From assembly GCF_036588685.1 (NCBI RefSeq), contig NC_086375.1, forward strand, positions 43,989,270 through 44,053,269: 64,000 bases of DNA. The letters run 5' to 3'. A program made the position numbers and the translations under genes. This DNA comes from Mytilus trossulus. Its lineage: Eukaryota > Mollusca > Bivalvia > Mytilida > Mytilidae. The notes under the pieces are model-generated. The model had not been told where the DNA came from and did not search any database. It saw only the letters and a list, made by a program, of their open reading frames with translations. Shown piece by piece: positions 53,401 through 63,149 of the stretch; positions within the stretch are counted from its first letter, which is position 1; the number at the start of each line of letters is the position of its first letter.

Positions 53401-53588
53401 GTTGTCATGGTTGCTGGATCTGTTTTCAGTCAAGCTGTTGTAAATGTTTCGAGGCTTTTTGTCGTTGTAAATGTTATAGGTGTCATTTAAGTACCTTTTG
53501 TTTTATTTGTCTGACTGCATTAATCATTATCTCTGTTGCTTTACTTTTCATTGTGTTCTGGGACGATCGTTCATATCTTCGGATTTAA
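50444..53588 (+). CDS. LRAT-like gene 3: one LRAT-like domain plus multi-pass membrane module
   Basis: Two exons (50444-50476, 52206-53588) join in phase to 471 codons. After a 47-residue leader comes one LRAT-like domain: HHLVV with the His pair at about 62-63, VTIGHYT, FDFKQGVYLVEKENYP and SSNNCEH with Cys at about 161. The membrane module follows: hydrophobic stretches at about 204-222, 226-243, 310-330, 352-373, 379-405 and 446-463, with a Cys run CCCHGC...CRCKCYRC at about 409-437. Family knowledge: LRAT/PLAAT-type enzymes form a thioester on the Cys of NCEH and move acyl chains between lipids. Here both His and Cys are present, so activity is plausible but unproven. It ends with a short tail DDRSYLRI not found in gene 1. 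It is the intact single-domain member, perhaps closest to the ancestral layout. Confidence 0.85.
50477..52205 (+). other. Intron 1 of LRAT-like gene 3
   Basis: It holds fragments of the dispersed families: 50700-51000 (GATGTGGTATG/GGCGGGGTTTA-related), 51330-51640 (inverse of the ATACTGAACTCCGAGG family) and 51808-51990 (inverse of the CCTGGTACCTTTGATAAC element, nearly full length). It has none of the 32-bp tandem repeat seen in genes 1 and 2. Confidence 0.6.
52206..53588 (+). CDS. LRAT-like gene 3, exon 2
   Basis: Acceptor ttattattgtag; open to TAA at 53586-53588. The first 36 codons (IVNHDDNTTTESKENICQGK and onward) end in SSYKEFRTRVKLLSH, the equivalent of the LENYDDFRRKCKPLSH linker of gene 1. 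Confidence 0.87.
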   Translation: MVNHDDNTTTESKENICQGKIPNQLSSYKEFRTRVKLLSHIKLKRTGGYFHHLVVLAISPVSDGVDAVTIGHYTTSAEIGTESSHGIGKFIQQTIFIGENDTNDIFDFKQGVYLVEKENYPKTKDEIEEAFNRLSERIGERMYEISSNNCEHAINFILTGKSVSHQADTKTCSRICFIDLINILIIDCKEVGLKTALLVAALGAIAGALVRRAYVKIIVAAIVSLTVESSIIKCGDTRGSNLRKEADIRIDLAAHVPDIKRVLSKSSIAILDNMKNHTDTTFVCNIAEKLIYEAALKASLATVTVAIGIESILFLSFVFYNLIPRRRKKTLDDQHLCRLLFMHLFSGYGSIGLAVVCGYFAFLDLNRPALSFFGIVFGCCIVFRYILTCTSGLVFNVCCCHGCWICFQSSCCKCFEAFCRCKCYRCHLSTFCFICLTALIIISVALLFIVFWDDRSYLRI

Positions 53589-53875
53589 GTCGTAGAGTGA
53601 GTATTAAAGAATGCATGAATTGCCTGAATTAGAAGGGTTCGCGGTGGGCTTGTATAAACTTTCAACAATCGAAATAAGAACATCTTGTCAGAAAAGATTT
53701 ATTGAAATTAGAATACTAAGGAAGAACGATAATTTTGAAGATTAATTTGATAAAATTATGTGATACAAATACCCTAAATGTAAACAAATCATTCGTCGCC
53801 CCGGCTCATGGTTTAATTTTCAAGATCTACGCTTATTCGTTGTATCTATATTACATTATACACTGTAAAAAATAT

Positions 53876-54102
53876 AGCGGAGTTTAAATGGACATGAACG
53901 CCCAATCTCACCGTTGTCTAGGTCAGAAATAAACAATTAGTACCATTTTAAAGGACCTCGACTCACTAGGAGGGTTGACGATGAAATGAAAAATCATAAA
54001 AGCAATGTTTACCCTACTTATACATAATTGTAATTGTATTTATTGTTTATTTCTGCCCTCGACAACGGTGAGATTGGGCTTCATGACCATTTAAACTCAG
54101 CT
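53876..54102. mobile_element. 227-bp element with ~60-bp terminal inverted repeats
   Basis: AGTTTAAATGGACATGAACG, CCCAATCTCACCGTTGTC and GAAATAAACAAT on the left are mirrored on the right (ATTGTTTATTTC, GACAACGGTGAGATTGGG, TCATGACCATTTAAACT). The element sits about 290 bp after the gene 3 stop. Confidence 0.8.
53928..53933 (+). terminator. Candidate polyadenylation signal of LRAT-like gene 3, inside a MITE arm
   Basis: AATAAA 340 bp after the stop. It is the first canonical hexamer that I see downstream of gene 3, and it lies in the left inverted repeat of the 227-bp element. Confidence 0.4.
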
Positions 54103-56110
54103 TTAACTTTTACCGTGTGCCTTTCTTAATCCAGCAGCCTGTAGTCACAATACTTCTCGTTTGATCTTTTTGGCATTTCAACTTAAAACAGGCAACTTGA
54201 TTTTCCTTTTGAATTGTTTCACATTTTGTTATCCTGGGGTGTTTTGCCTACCAAAGGTTTAAAGTCCAAAATTTTGTCTGGGTGTGTAAGAGGAAGGTTA
54301 TTCTAAAAAATTCTGTCAAAAACATCAATTTAGTTTACATGTTATAAAATATGAGTGTGTTGACAAGATTTTTATCTGTAATAAAAACCCGTATACTAAT
54401 TGCAATTGAAATGTCGAAAAAGGTATGAATATTCGATCAAAAAAAGTTATCAGATAATTGTTATTTTATTTTATTTAACTTTTTGAACAACAAATCATAG
54501 ATGTTTACCTTTACTTATTGAGTTACCCCTAACAACTCATAAGAAAGCTATAGGTAATAAGGCTTAAGATATAGCACGTTTATCTTCCAATTCAGTATTT
54601 TACAAAAATAATTAAATATGTTTGTGTATAGATAGAAAATTCGAATGAATTGAAAATGCTTATGAATTGAAAATGCTTAAATGCTGACTTTGGGAAAACA
54701 CGTCAGATGAACGGTTCTTTATATTGTATAAATAATAACTGTTTAACTAGGTGTTCCCTTATTTTTTTCTTCGTGTTGATTTATTTTTTGAGGCGGAGAT
54801 TTTCTTTCTATGGGATATGGGTTTTGTTCATTGTTGAAGACCGTGACCTGTAGTTGTTAATTTCTGTTTCATTTCAGTGATCTCTTGTATAGAGAGACAG
54901 TATATCGACACCAAATATTTTTGTCTTTGGTGCTTTGTGTTTGTCGGTTGCTGTCTCATTGATCTTTACATCTCTTTTTATTCAAATCGGTTTGTAATGG
55001 AGTAATTCAAATGAATAAGAACTATCATGGCTGTTCTTATCAGTCATGTATCCTTTTTTTTTATAACTAATTTCTCAAAAGAATTCGTATTTAAAAAATA
55101 TTTAATAAATAGAAAGTTAGTCTTTTGGTCTTCAAACGTTCGTCTGCCAATATTTTGAAGATAAAAACACTTCGCAAGTGAAAGTGAAACGATACTGTTA
55201 TCTTTCCGAAAAAGCAGAACATATTTGAAATTTCAAAAGGACGCTGGGCGTTAAGCAATTTATAAATCATCTCCGTAACCTTTATGCTTGCATAGTTTTA
55301 TAAGAACAATCTATTTTAATGTAATATATCTATTTATCACAATAAAATTTAGAATGGCAGTAGTGAATGTGTCAAAGAAACTACAAAGACCAAAGAGCAG
55401 AAAACAGCCGAAGACAACCGATGGGTCTTCAACACAAAATTCGGCAGAGTTAAACATATTTTTTGGAGATCTCAACCCACCCTTATACCCTTAGCCAATG
55501 TAGAAAAACAGAAATAAGTACAGTAAAACTCAGTTTGTAAAAAATTCCGAGTCTAATGTCAGAAGAGGTAACACAACAACCTATGCAAAATGGCAATGAT
55601 ACATAAATTAACAAAGGACTACAAGAAGTTACTGACATGCCATCTCTAATCCCCAATTATCTTATCCGAGCTTAAGCCTTGACCCAATTTGCCTCATACG
55701 ATACAGGGATCAAGCTAAGGTAACTGAATATAATCCAACTGATAAGTGATATTGCAACGTTAAGCAGGCTGTAACAGGGCTCCTTTTACGATGTGTTTCT
55801 GCTATTATAGGTATGCACAAAAAAAAAAGATAACAACTGTCATATTCTCATTAAGAAAAATTGTGGATTAAACCTGATTTTATAACTAGCTAACCCGTTC
55901 ACTTGTAAAGCAGTCGCATAAAATTCCGTTAAATTGACAACGATTAGTGAACAAAACAAACAGACATATATTTTCACTCAAAAGCCGTTTTTTTAACATC
56001 AATTTTGGCACTACCTGACAGACAAAAAAAGAAATACAAACGACGTGTGCTTCAGAATAACAGAAGAAAGAAGCGTGCAATAGCGTCTTCTTTGAATTCA
56101 ACTGGAAACC
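54103..56110. other. Non-coding stretch between gene 3 and the BTB gene
   Basis: AT-rich, no gene seen. 55825-55985 is a copy of the ATACTGAACTCCGAGG dispersed family (GATAACAACTGTCATATTC, AGTCGCATAAAATTCCGTTA), ending about 125 bp before the BTB start codon. A 20-codon-scale frame at 55354-55494 is too weak to call. Confidence 0.45.
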
Positions 56111-57067
56111 ATGCAAAGACGTCATAATTTAGAATTACGGTTGCTATTAACGACATCTCTAAGGGGGAATAAAAAATATGTTAGACTCACAGTACAAATG
56201 AACAATATGAATAGCGACAACCATGATAGAGCAACCGACGATTCCGATTTTTCCGCTGACGAGTTTCTATGTGATGTCAACCTTATTGTAGAAGAAAAAC
56301 CTCTATATACTAGTCGCAGTTTGTTAGCTTTTGCTTCACCTGTGTTTAAATGTATGTTTTCCGGGGAATTCAAAGAAAAGGAACAATCAAATATTGATCT
56401 CCCTGACAAGTCATATCAGGATGTTTCAGAAATGATTCGTTTCATTCATCCAGGATTCAGTGACGATTTAGAAGCTGGTACGGATTCTGCGTTTCGTCTA
56501 TTACCAATTGCAGAAGAATATCAAATAGACAAGCTAAAGGAAAAGTGTGAAGACGTTCTCTTGTCCAAGCTGAAAAGTGGTTCATATACTCAAGATTTTG
56601 TAGCTGACAGTTTGATAGTAGCAGATAAGTATGTGTTGCAAAACCTGTTACAAGAATGCATTGAATTATGCAGTAAATCAAAAACTTTATGGCAAGTAGT
56701 TAAAGATAGTAAAACCATGTCACTAGAAATAAAGACGAAAGCTTTCGAATCTCGGTTGCGGAAACTAGAATTCGAACAGGATAGCTTTAACATCATGAAA
56801 CAGAGAGTTAGTGCAGTGGCGTATAGGTTGAAAGAAATAGTGCATCCTCACGAAAATCACTGCAGGTGTCGAACAGAACTAAAACTTCGATCCCCTCTGC
56901 AGCGAACGTGTGTTTACTGTGCGCGAACATGGTGTTCTGAAAATGTCAGCACAGATTCATATCGGAACTCATACTGGTTTTACTGTAACCATAGGATAGG
57001 TTATACTGTAGCAAATGACACTATAATTAAAAGCTTCTTGGAAACTAAAGAATTCCTGAATTTATGA
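56111..57067 (+). CDS. BTB/POZ-domain protein, intronless
   Basis: 318 codons from ATG at 56111 (context AACCATGC); an alternative in-frame ATG at 56198 would give 289. BTB domains mediate dimerisation and often recruit cullin-3 ubiquitin ligases. The domain starts at about residue 51 (EFLCDVNLIVEEKPLYTSRS, LLAFASPVFKCMFSGEFKEK) and continues with LPDKSYQDVSEMIRFIHPG and AEEYQIDKLKEKCEDVL to about 150. A BACK-like helical part follows (SLIVADKYVLQNLLQECIEL). The C-terminal third has a Cys/His cluster (HENHCRCR, CVYCARTWC, FYCNHR) that could bind zinc. There are no Kelch, MATH or classic C2H2 repeats. The closest recognised type is a BTB-only protein of the kind expanded in molluscs; targets unknown. 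Confidence 0.87.
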   Translation: MQRRHNLELRLLLTTSLRGNKKYVRLTVQMNNMNSDNHDRATDDSDFSADEFLCDVNLIVEEKPLYTSRSLLAFASPVFKCMFSGEFKEKEQSNIDLPDKSYQDVSEMIRFIHPGFSDDLEAGTDSAFRLLPIAEEYQIDKLKEKCEDVLLSKLKSGSYTQDFVADSLIVADKYVLQNLLQECIELCSKSKTLWQVVKDSKTMSLEIKTKAFESRLRKLEFEQDSFNIMKQRVSAVAYRLKEIVHPHENHCRCRTELKLRSPLQRTCVYCARTWCSENVSTDSYRNSYWFYCNHRIGYTVANDTIIKSFLETKEFLNL

Positions 57068-58524
57068 CCAAAATAGACATTTTTACAGTGTTAATATATC
57101 ATATTTCTATAAATTATATTATACCGATCATTGGTCTTAGTTTGTTTTCTTTGTTTTGCTTGCAAACCATGATGAAAGTATTCAATTGCTTTTTTGATGT
57201 GTATAATTTGTAAAAAGTTTTGCATAACTTATAAAGGCAACGGAAGTATTGACTGGAATCATACGTTAACTTGATAGTATTGCATACAAATCATTTTGAG
57301 CTATTTTTGGTTGTTCACATTTTCAACGGTCTTCTTTTATTAAAACAGATAGTACACATGGCTTTTACAGATTTTTGTCTGTAGTTCACATGACTTTTAG
57401 GCCTATCATACACATACATGACTTTTGTTCTCAATAACAGAGTCTAAGGTGCTAGTACACTTGCCGACTATTTTTCTAATAACTGACATTAGGCTCTAGT
57501 ATAAACATGACTTTTTGTCTAATAACAGATATAGTTGTCTGCAGTACACCTGACTTTTTTTCTTCTAAAAGCAGATATAAGTCCCTAGTACACATGTCTT
57601 TTTTCTAAAACCAAATATTAGGCCCTGGTACACATGTCTTTTTTCTAATAACAGTAATTAGACTCTAGAACACATGCCTTTTCTGGTGAATACCATTTGA
57701 ACTTATCAAATGTTTGCTATAATACTTTTATCAATGACTATAAAATGGTGTATCATCCTTATGCAGTTAAAACTCGAGAGCGAAAGTTCAAATCACAAAT
57801 TTTTCTCATATTCCTTTGTACTGGTTCCATCTAGTTTATATCACCCCCCACATTTTTTTGGTGGGGTTCGTGTTGCTTATTCTTTAGTTTTCTATGTTGT
57901 GTCATGTGTACTATTGTTTGTTTGTCTTTTTTTCATTTTTAGCCATGGCGTTGTCAATTTATTTTCGATTTATGAGTTTGACTGTCCCTCTGGTACCTTT
58001 CGTCCCTCTTTTATAGTATTGAGATAACTTTTTTTTCAAATAAAGACATAAGAAAACCGTACTTTGACCTATAATATGATTTTTCTTCTGCAAATTGTGA
58101 CTTGGATGGAGAGTTTTCTCATTGGCACTCAAACCACATCTTCGTATATCTATTTGATTGTTTACCACCATTACCAAGTGTGTTACAAATTAAGGATGTC
58201 CCGAATAAGCTATACAAAGGTAAAAAAAATGTGAGATCATTAATCGAAAGTAAATAACTAGATTTTAATAAATAGCACTTAATAACAGTTTTTTTTTCCT
58301 AACAATGCTATGCATTAAAACAAATTTTGGCACATATAGAGAAGAAGTCAGACGCATAATTAAACACAGAATCACTCGTGCTAGTTTACAGAACAACTTT
58401 TAACCACGAAGATTGAACAGCAATATTACTGAATTGGCATTTCGTACATATCGTTTTAAATTGTCGACCACTGGCTTTGGTCAATACTGCTTTGTGATGT
58501 TTTAGAAACAATATTTTAAAAGAA
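57068..58524. other. Convergent intergenic region
   Basis: It lies between the 3' ends of the BTB gene (+) and the unknown gene (-). It contains a tandem repeat (57350-57680), an inverted dispersed repeat (57838-58020) and an inverted GATGTGGTATG-family fragment (58030-58140). The frame 57710-58027 is repeat translation, not a gene. Confidence 0.55.
57350..57680 (+). repeat. Imperfect ~50-bp tandem repeat
   Basis: About seven units of a pattern near AGTACACATGACTTTTTTCT plus AATAACAGATATTAGGCTCT, with strong variation between units. Confidence 0.7.
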
Positions 58525-60087
58525 CTATGACTGGAGCACCTTGATAATTGGCTCCGGAGGCAATGCTCCTGGTAAAACTAGTCTATAACATTTCGGTTCC
58601 AGTGGACTGAAACATTTCTCTGCGGTACCTTTACGAGGATTGTTTTTCTGTTGTCTCCCACGTTGACTAACGGTTTTTCTTGGTAAATTAGCGATGTCTT
58701 CTCGGATACTCTTATATTGGTCTTTGTCTAACTCTGACGTGGAAATTGTTTTGTTTTGTAACTGATCTAGGAGCTGTCTAGCTATTTGAGATTGCTTCGA
58801 ATAAGGGGGTAAAGACATAATGTATGCCTCTATAGCTTTTAGAATAAGCTCATCATAAACAGATGATACAATGTCAATTTTTGGTAAATCGAGTGATTTA
58901 CCAGACCTGTATGATCTTCCGGAAGACGAATGTAAGAGGCGGGTTCCTGTGAGTGACTTTAAGTCACTTAAACTTTTTGACTTTTCTGAACTGAAGTCGG
59001 GAACTGTCAACGGTCTTAATCCAAGAGAAGGCAGAATTTCATTAAAACTGCTAATTTGACTTCCTTTTATAGATGGAAGGTCAACGGATTCCGCAAAATG
59101 TACTCTTTTTTGTGAGGAATCTTGAGATACTGATTTTCGAACGAAATCGAGAGATCTGACACCATATGATCCTGCAGTTCCTAACGCTTTCCTTTGTTCA
59201 TCAAGGGAAATAAACGGTAATTCCAAACACTTGGTTGACAAAAATCTTGTAGATCCACGAAGTACGACGGTTTTTCCACTAGTTTCTCTCATTTCCCTAG
59301 TTTCAACTATTTCATTGTCTTCGCATATAGTCATTTTAATAGGTTTTTCATATATAGTCTCAAAATCCTGGTAATCCCAGTCTCTGCTGCCACGATGTCC
59401 AATAGATGTAGTTATTGTTGTTGCAGGAGTAGTCGGGGGATTTTTAGGCGTTAACTTTATTGGCAGCGGAAATACTATCTGCTTTTGAGTTGACGGTCTT
59501 TCGGGTAAAACCATTGGTTGTGACGGAAGTCCAAAATTATTTAGTGTCATCGTTTTTGATTTGTCTGTAAATATTCCATAATCTTCCTTTGTTGTAAACA
59601 CAGTAGATCGACTAACTAGTTGTTTCCGTTTTTCATCGTCCCTCTGTCTCTCTTTCAATTTTGCTTTCACTTTTGTTACTTTTTCCTGTTTATCTGGCGA
59701 AACGACAAAATACACATACGGTACTTCTTCGCCTGTGTTTGAAATTGGAACCATTTCCATCGCTGTTTCCGTGTCAGGGACTTTCATGTCCTTCGTAGTT
59801 GGAGTGAACACATCGGCTACATGTGGAATGGATCTTGAGCAGTTCAAGGCTTGGTTGTGTACCTTTTCAAAATGTCTAGCTCTGGATTCTTCAAGCTTTG
59901 AGCGAATTAAGGTCATTCTTTTCCGTGTCAGTTCGTTTCTTGTTATAACGAGTTGCTTGCTTTTGTTGGTTTTGTTCTTTTTCACTTGCTTCTTTTCCTT
60001 TTCGGCTTTTTCATTATCTTCGCCATCATTAAACTGGTTTGGCGGAGTCGTGTGCATGATGAAATATGAGGACACTGACGAAGCCAT
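58525..60087 (-). CDS. Basic, probably disordered protein of unknown function
   Basis: One uninterrupted 520-codon frame, start at 60087 in a fair context (TTTAAATGG), stop at 58525. I do not recognise a family. Visible features: a Lys-rich stretch (residues 27-45, EKAEKEKKQVKKNKTNKSK); a charged helix (49-78); a second charged helix (131-158); a Pro/Thr-rich tract (207-226); RVHF at 328-331 within KRVHFAES, which fits the RVxF docking motif for protein phosphatase 1; and two similar motifs, ESVDLPSI (333-340) and KSLDLPKI (397-404), in a Ser-rich region. A short possibly folded helix lies at 412-445. No signal peptide, membrane span or catalytic motif is seen. The length of the open frame argues for a real gene. 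Confidence 0.75.
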   Translation of the reverse strand: MASSVSSYFIMHTTPPNQFNDGEDNEKAEKEKKQVKKNKTNKSKQLVITRNELTRKRMTLIRSKLEESRARHFEKVHNQALNCSRSIPHVADVFTPTTKDMKVPDTETAMEMVPISNTGEEVPYVYFVVSPDKQEKVTKVKAKLKERQRDDEKRKQLVSRSTVFTTKEDYGIFTDKSKTMTLNNFGLPSQPMVLPERPSTQKQIVFPLPIKLTPKNPPTTPATTITTSIGHRGSRDWDYQDFETIYEKPIKMTICEDNEIVETREMRETSGKTVVLRGSTRFLSTKCLELPFISLDEQRKALGTAGSYGVRSLDFVRKSVSQDSSQKRVHFAESVDLPSIKGSQISSFNEILPSLGLRPLTVPDFSSEKSKSLSDLKSLTGTRLLHSSSGRSYRSGKSLDLPKIDIVSSVYDELILKAIEAYIMSLPPYSKQSQIARQLLDQLQNKTISTSELDKDQYKSIREDIANLPRKTVSQRGRQQKNNPRKGTAEKCFSPLEPKCYRLVLPGALPPEPIIKVLQS

Positions 60088-62650
60088 TTAAATCTATGTA
60101 GAACACCCTACAAATAAAAAAAAAATGCACTGAAATATGTGATGAGATTTTGTTAATTGTTAACAAAGCAATACAATAATAAATGGTAGATATGTATATA
60201 TTTTATAACATTTGATAACTACACAAGACATAAGTTGCACTAATCTGGTTGAATGAAAATGTTTTGTAATTTGCCAACAGAACAGACATCTTCGATGGCA
60301 TTTGGTATCTGGTGGAGAGTTGTCTCATCGGCAAACATACCACATATTCTTATTCTTATATATCAACCACGCAAGATATCGTGTTGCTCGTTTAGGTCTA
60401 TTCTACCCATACCGTATGTTGTCACGTGAAAAAAAAACCAACAAAGTTAAGAGACAGAGTCGATTCCTCTCTCGGTAAGTTTTCTCTAGCAAGCTCATTT
60501 TAAAAGTTATCAAGTCTTGATTTTTTTTTCGAAATAGTTCATCTTCTTGTATATAAAAAAGAAGATGTGGTATGATTGCCAATGAGACAACTATCCACAA
60601 AAGACCGAAATGACACAGAAACTAACAACTATAGGTCACCGTACGGCCTTCAACAATGAGCAAAGCCCATACCGAATAGTATCATACTTTATTTCTCAAC
60701 ATTCAACAAAATTAGCATTCTTATAGTTCGATGATGATTATAATGAAGCAAAGCGAATCATAGATGAAGACAAAGATTTCATGGTAATTGTGTCAATGGT
60801 ACAATAGATATATATTGTCTCTTTGGTACACATTCAGCTATTTTGGTTCCAGCTGTTAAAAAGGATAAGACTTGAAGAGGTAAACAATGTTATAGGTGTT
60901 GTTAATTACTGTTTTGTTTGTATTTGTATTTTTGTAATCTCCTTACGATTTTATGCGGTTAAATGGAAATTTTCCAATACAGATTTTAATTGTACGGATT
61001 TTTTGCACCTTTTTATTCCACCTTCTATCGAGATTAAAATAGTACACTGATATCCTGAATAACATTCACCTCGCCACATGTTCAAGTCAGGAACCTCGTC
61101 AATAGTATTCGTTGTTCTTTGTTGGATTGCTGTCTTGTTTACATGTACCCCTGATCTTCTTTTATTCAATATGCAAAATTTGCAATAATTACCGTAATGG
61201 TCTTTAACAATATTATATCACTGTTTGTTGGAAAACCCGGAGCAATTTCATGACGTGATTAAAAGTTTGTTCTAGAACTTAGCAAAAAAAGATGGAATTC
61301 GCCAAGTCATTGCAAATAAGATAGATCACTTTTGTTAAACTACAATAAGTAACAGAAACAAATCTTGAAAATATCCCAATCAACGAAGTCAATACTGTGA
61401 CTTATAACAATTCCATTTAATACAGTGAGAAATAGCAGAATGAAGTTGACTCATTAGAATTGCATACGGTATTCCTTATAAATAACAATACTTCATGTTC
61501 ATAGAGTTATACAGTTCATAAGAGATAATGTGTGTTTCGAACAGTTAGAGAACCCATGACGGTCAAACTCAGTAAAATGCATTCTCAAGAAAAATTCAAG
61601 TCTATACTGTGATCAGGTGTTTTGAGAATTTTAGCTGTTGATACCCTTAGGGATCAAAGACCGCATTTTAAGACCTACGCCCTGTTAAATGAAATTATAG
61701 ACACGTACATAAAATAGCGTGTTTGTACTTTAGCTGAATATGTTAAATAACAAAATGTATGTGCGACTTACCTCTTACATATTGCAAGTATTTACCAATA
61801 TTTCACTAGGACCATTTAAAATGGCAACTCAATAATTATGTTACCCTAACAGTTAGAACTTTTTGTAAATAGTTTAATCCCGTTAATACTTCTTTAAAAT
61901 AAAATAACACAATTCTAGACACAAAGGCTAATCCGGTTAAACCTCTTATATTAATATCTGTATTAGTTCGTTAGAGAGTTGATAATCCCAGATATGTACA
62001 TTACTTTATTTAACCTATATCTGTAAATTCAATATGATATTATTACATCTATTGAAACTGGTTCCTAATTATTCAGATTGTGATCAATCTTTGTTAGGTG
62101 AAGACAATGCGATAGTTTTTGTGTAATTGTTGATGATTTCCATGTTAAAATGCTAACGAATGCGGAGGATTTTTCTTGTTTTTAATTATATAATTTTGTT
62201 TGGAACACCATGCTATGCAAACATGAGTACTCCCAATTTTGCAAATCAAGTTAAACAGAATACTATATATGTCTTTTAATACATTATTTTCTACATTTTT
62301 CAATGTTACATACCAATATGACACCATGTGTTTTAAAGTCGTGACTAGTGACTACGACACGAAAGTTAATTGGAAAACAAGTACATACAAAGTTCTTCTT
62401 TACTCTGCTCTTCAAAATTTAAAGCAATAAAGAAGCGAAGACAAGTCTTTTTTAACAGTGCTAAAAAATACTCCGAGTATTAGAGTTGCTCTACAATGGC
62501 CATTTTCCCTTTGTTTTGTGTGTGCTTTGCAAGGACGTTTGTTCAAGCTACACATTCACAGATAATAACATAGCCGAAGTACCAGTCAAACGTTAAAATA
62601 ATTATGATTAATGTGTAAATTTCAAGTGTAGGAGAAACAATAGTTGTTAA
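60088..62650. other. Non-coding stretch with one dispersed repeat
   Basis: 60556-60680 is the best-preserved copy in the window of the GATGTGGTATG family (GAAGATGTGGTATGATTGCC, ACAACTATCCACAAAAGACC, TAGGTCACCGTACGGCCTTC). The rest is AT-rich without recognised genes. The upstream region of the minus-strand gene lies at 60088 onward. Confidence 0.55.
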
Positions 62651-62654
62651 AATC

Positions 62655-62770
62655 TAAAGCCTCGGTCACACCTTACCGGATAGCTCGAACGGACGCCTAA
62701 CGGATGAAAATAAAAGTTTTCCGTTGACAAAATTGTTATCCGTTGGGAGTCCGTAGATTAAGGGTCGAAC
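62655..62770 (+). repeat. Probable dispersed element fragment
   Basis: CGGTCACACCTTACCGGATA, AGCTCGAACGGACGCCTAAC and GTTATCCGTTGGGAGTCCGT form an internally repetitive, GC-richer block that stands out from its surroundings. I recall it from bivalve repeats. No second copy in this window. Confidence 0.4.
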
Positions 62771-63149
62771 GTGTCATTCTATTTGTGTTGTTTCGAAAGG
62801 AGGCGAAGATAGAAGGAGAGAGGTTTTGGGAAAAGTTCCCAGATAGTGAGAACCGTGCTATCTTACAACAGTATGCGTCTGAAAAGACTAGTAGAGTGAG
62901 TATATTTAGTATGAGTTTATTATTCATAATGTTTTCTTTCACGTTTGTGGTTTTTTTTTAATTTCTTAGTTTTTTCGGTATCACTATGACTGGTCTTCCT
63001 TCTTTTCTTTTTTCTAATATCAACCATGTTTAGCAATTTATTTTTTTAATAGTTGCATCAGTTAGAACAATCTGTTGCTCTTTTCACAAAAAAAAACTAT
63101 TACGACTTAAAAGAAAAGCATGAATATTTCAGCACACACAGATACTACG

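Noticed and set aside
57710..58027. 105-codon open frame before the minus-strand gene
   Set aside because: It lies in a dispersed repeat whose other copy (30599-30778, opposite strand) gives a similar hydrophobic translation; no family match or splice context.
62743..62961. 72-codon frame (FRKEAKIEGERFWEKFPDSE)
   Set aside because: The N-terminal part looks faintly protein-like, but it overlaps the end of a probable repeat, ends in a hydrophobic T-rich stretch and has no visible splice partner.
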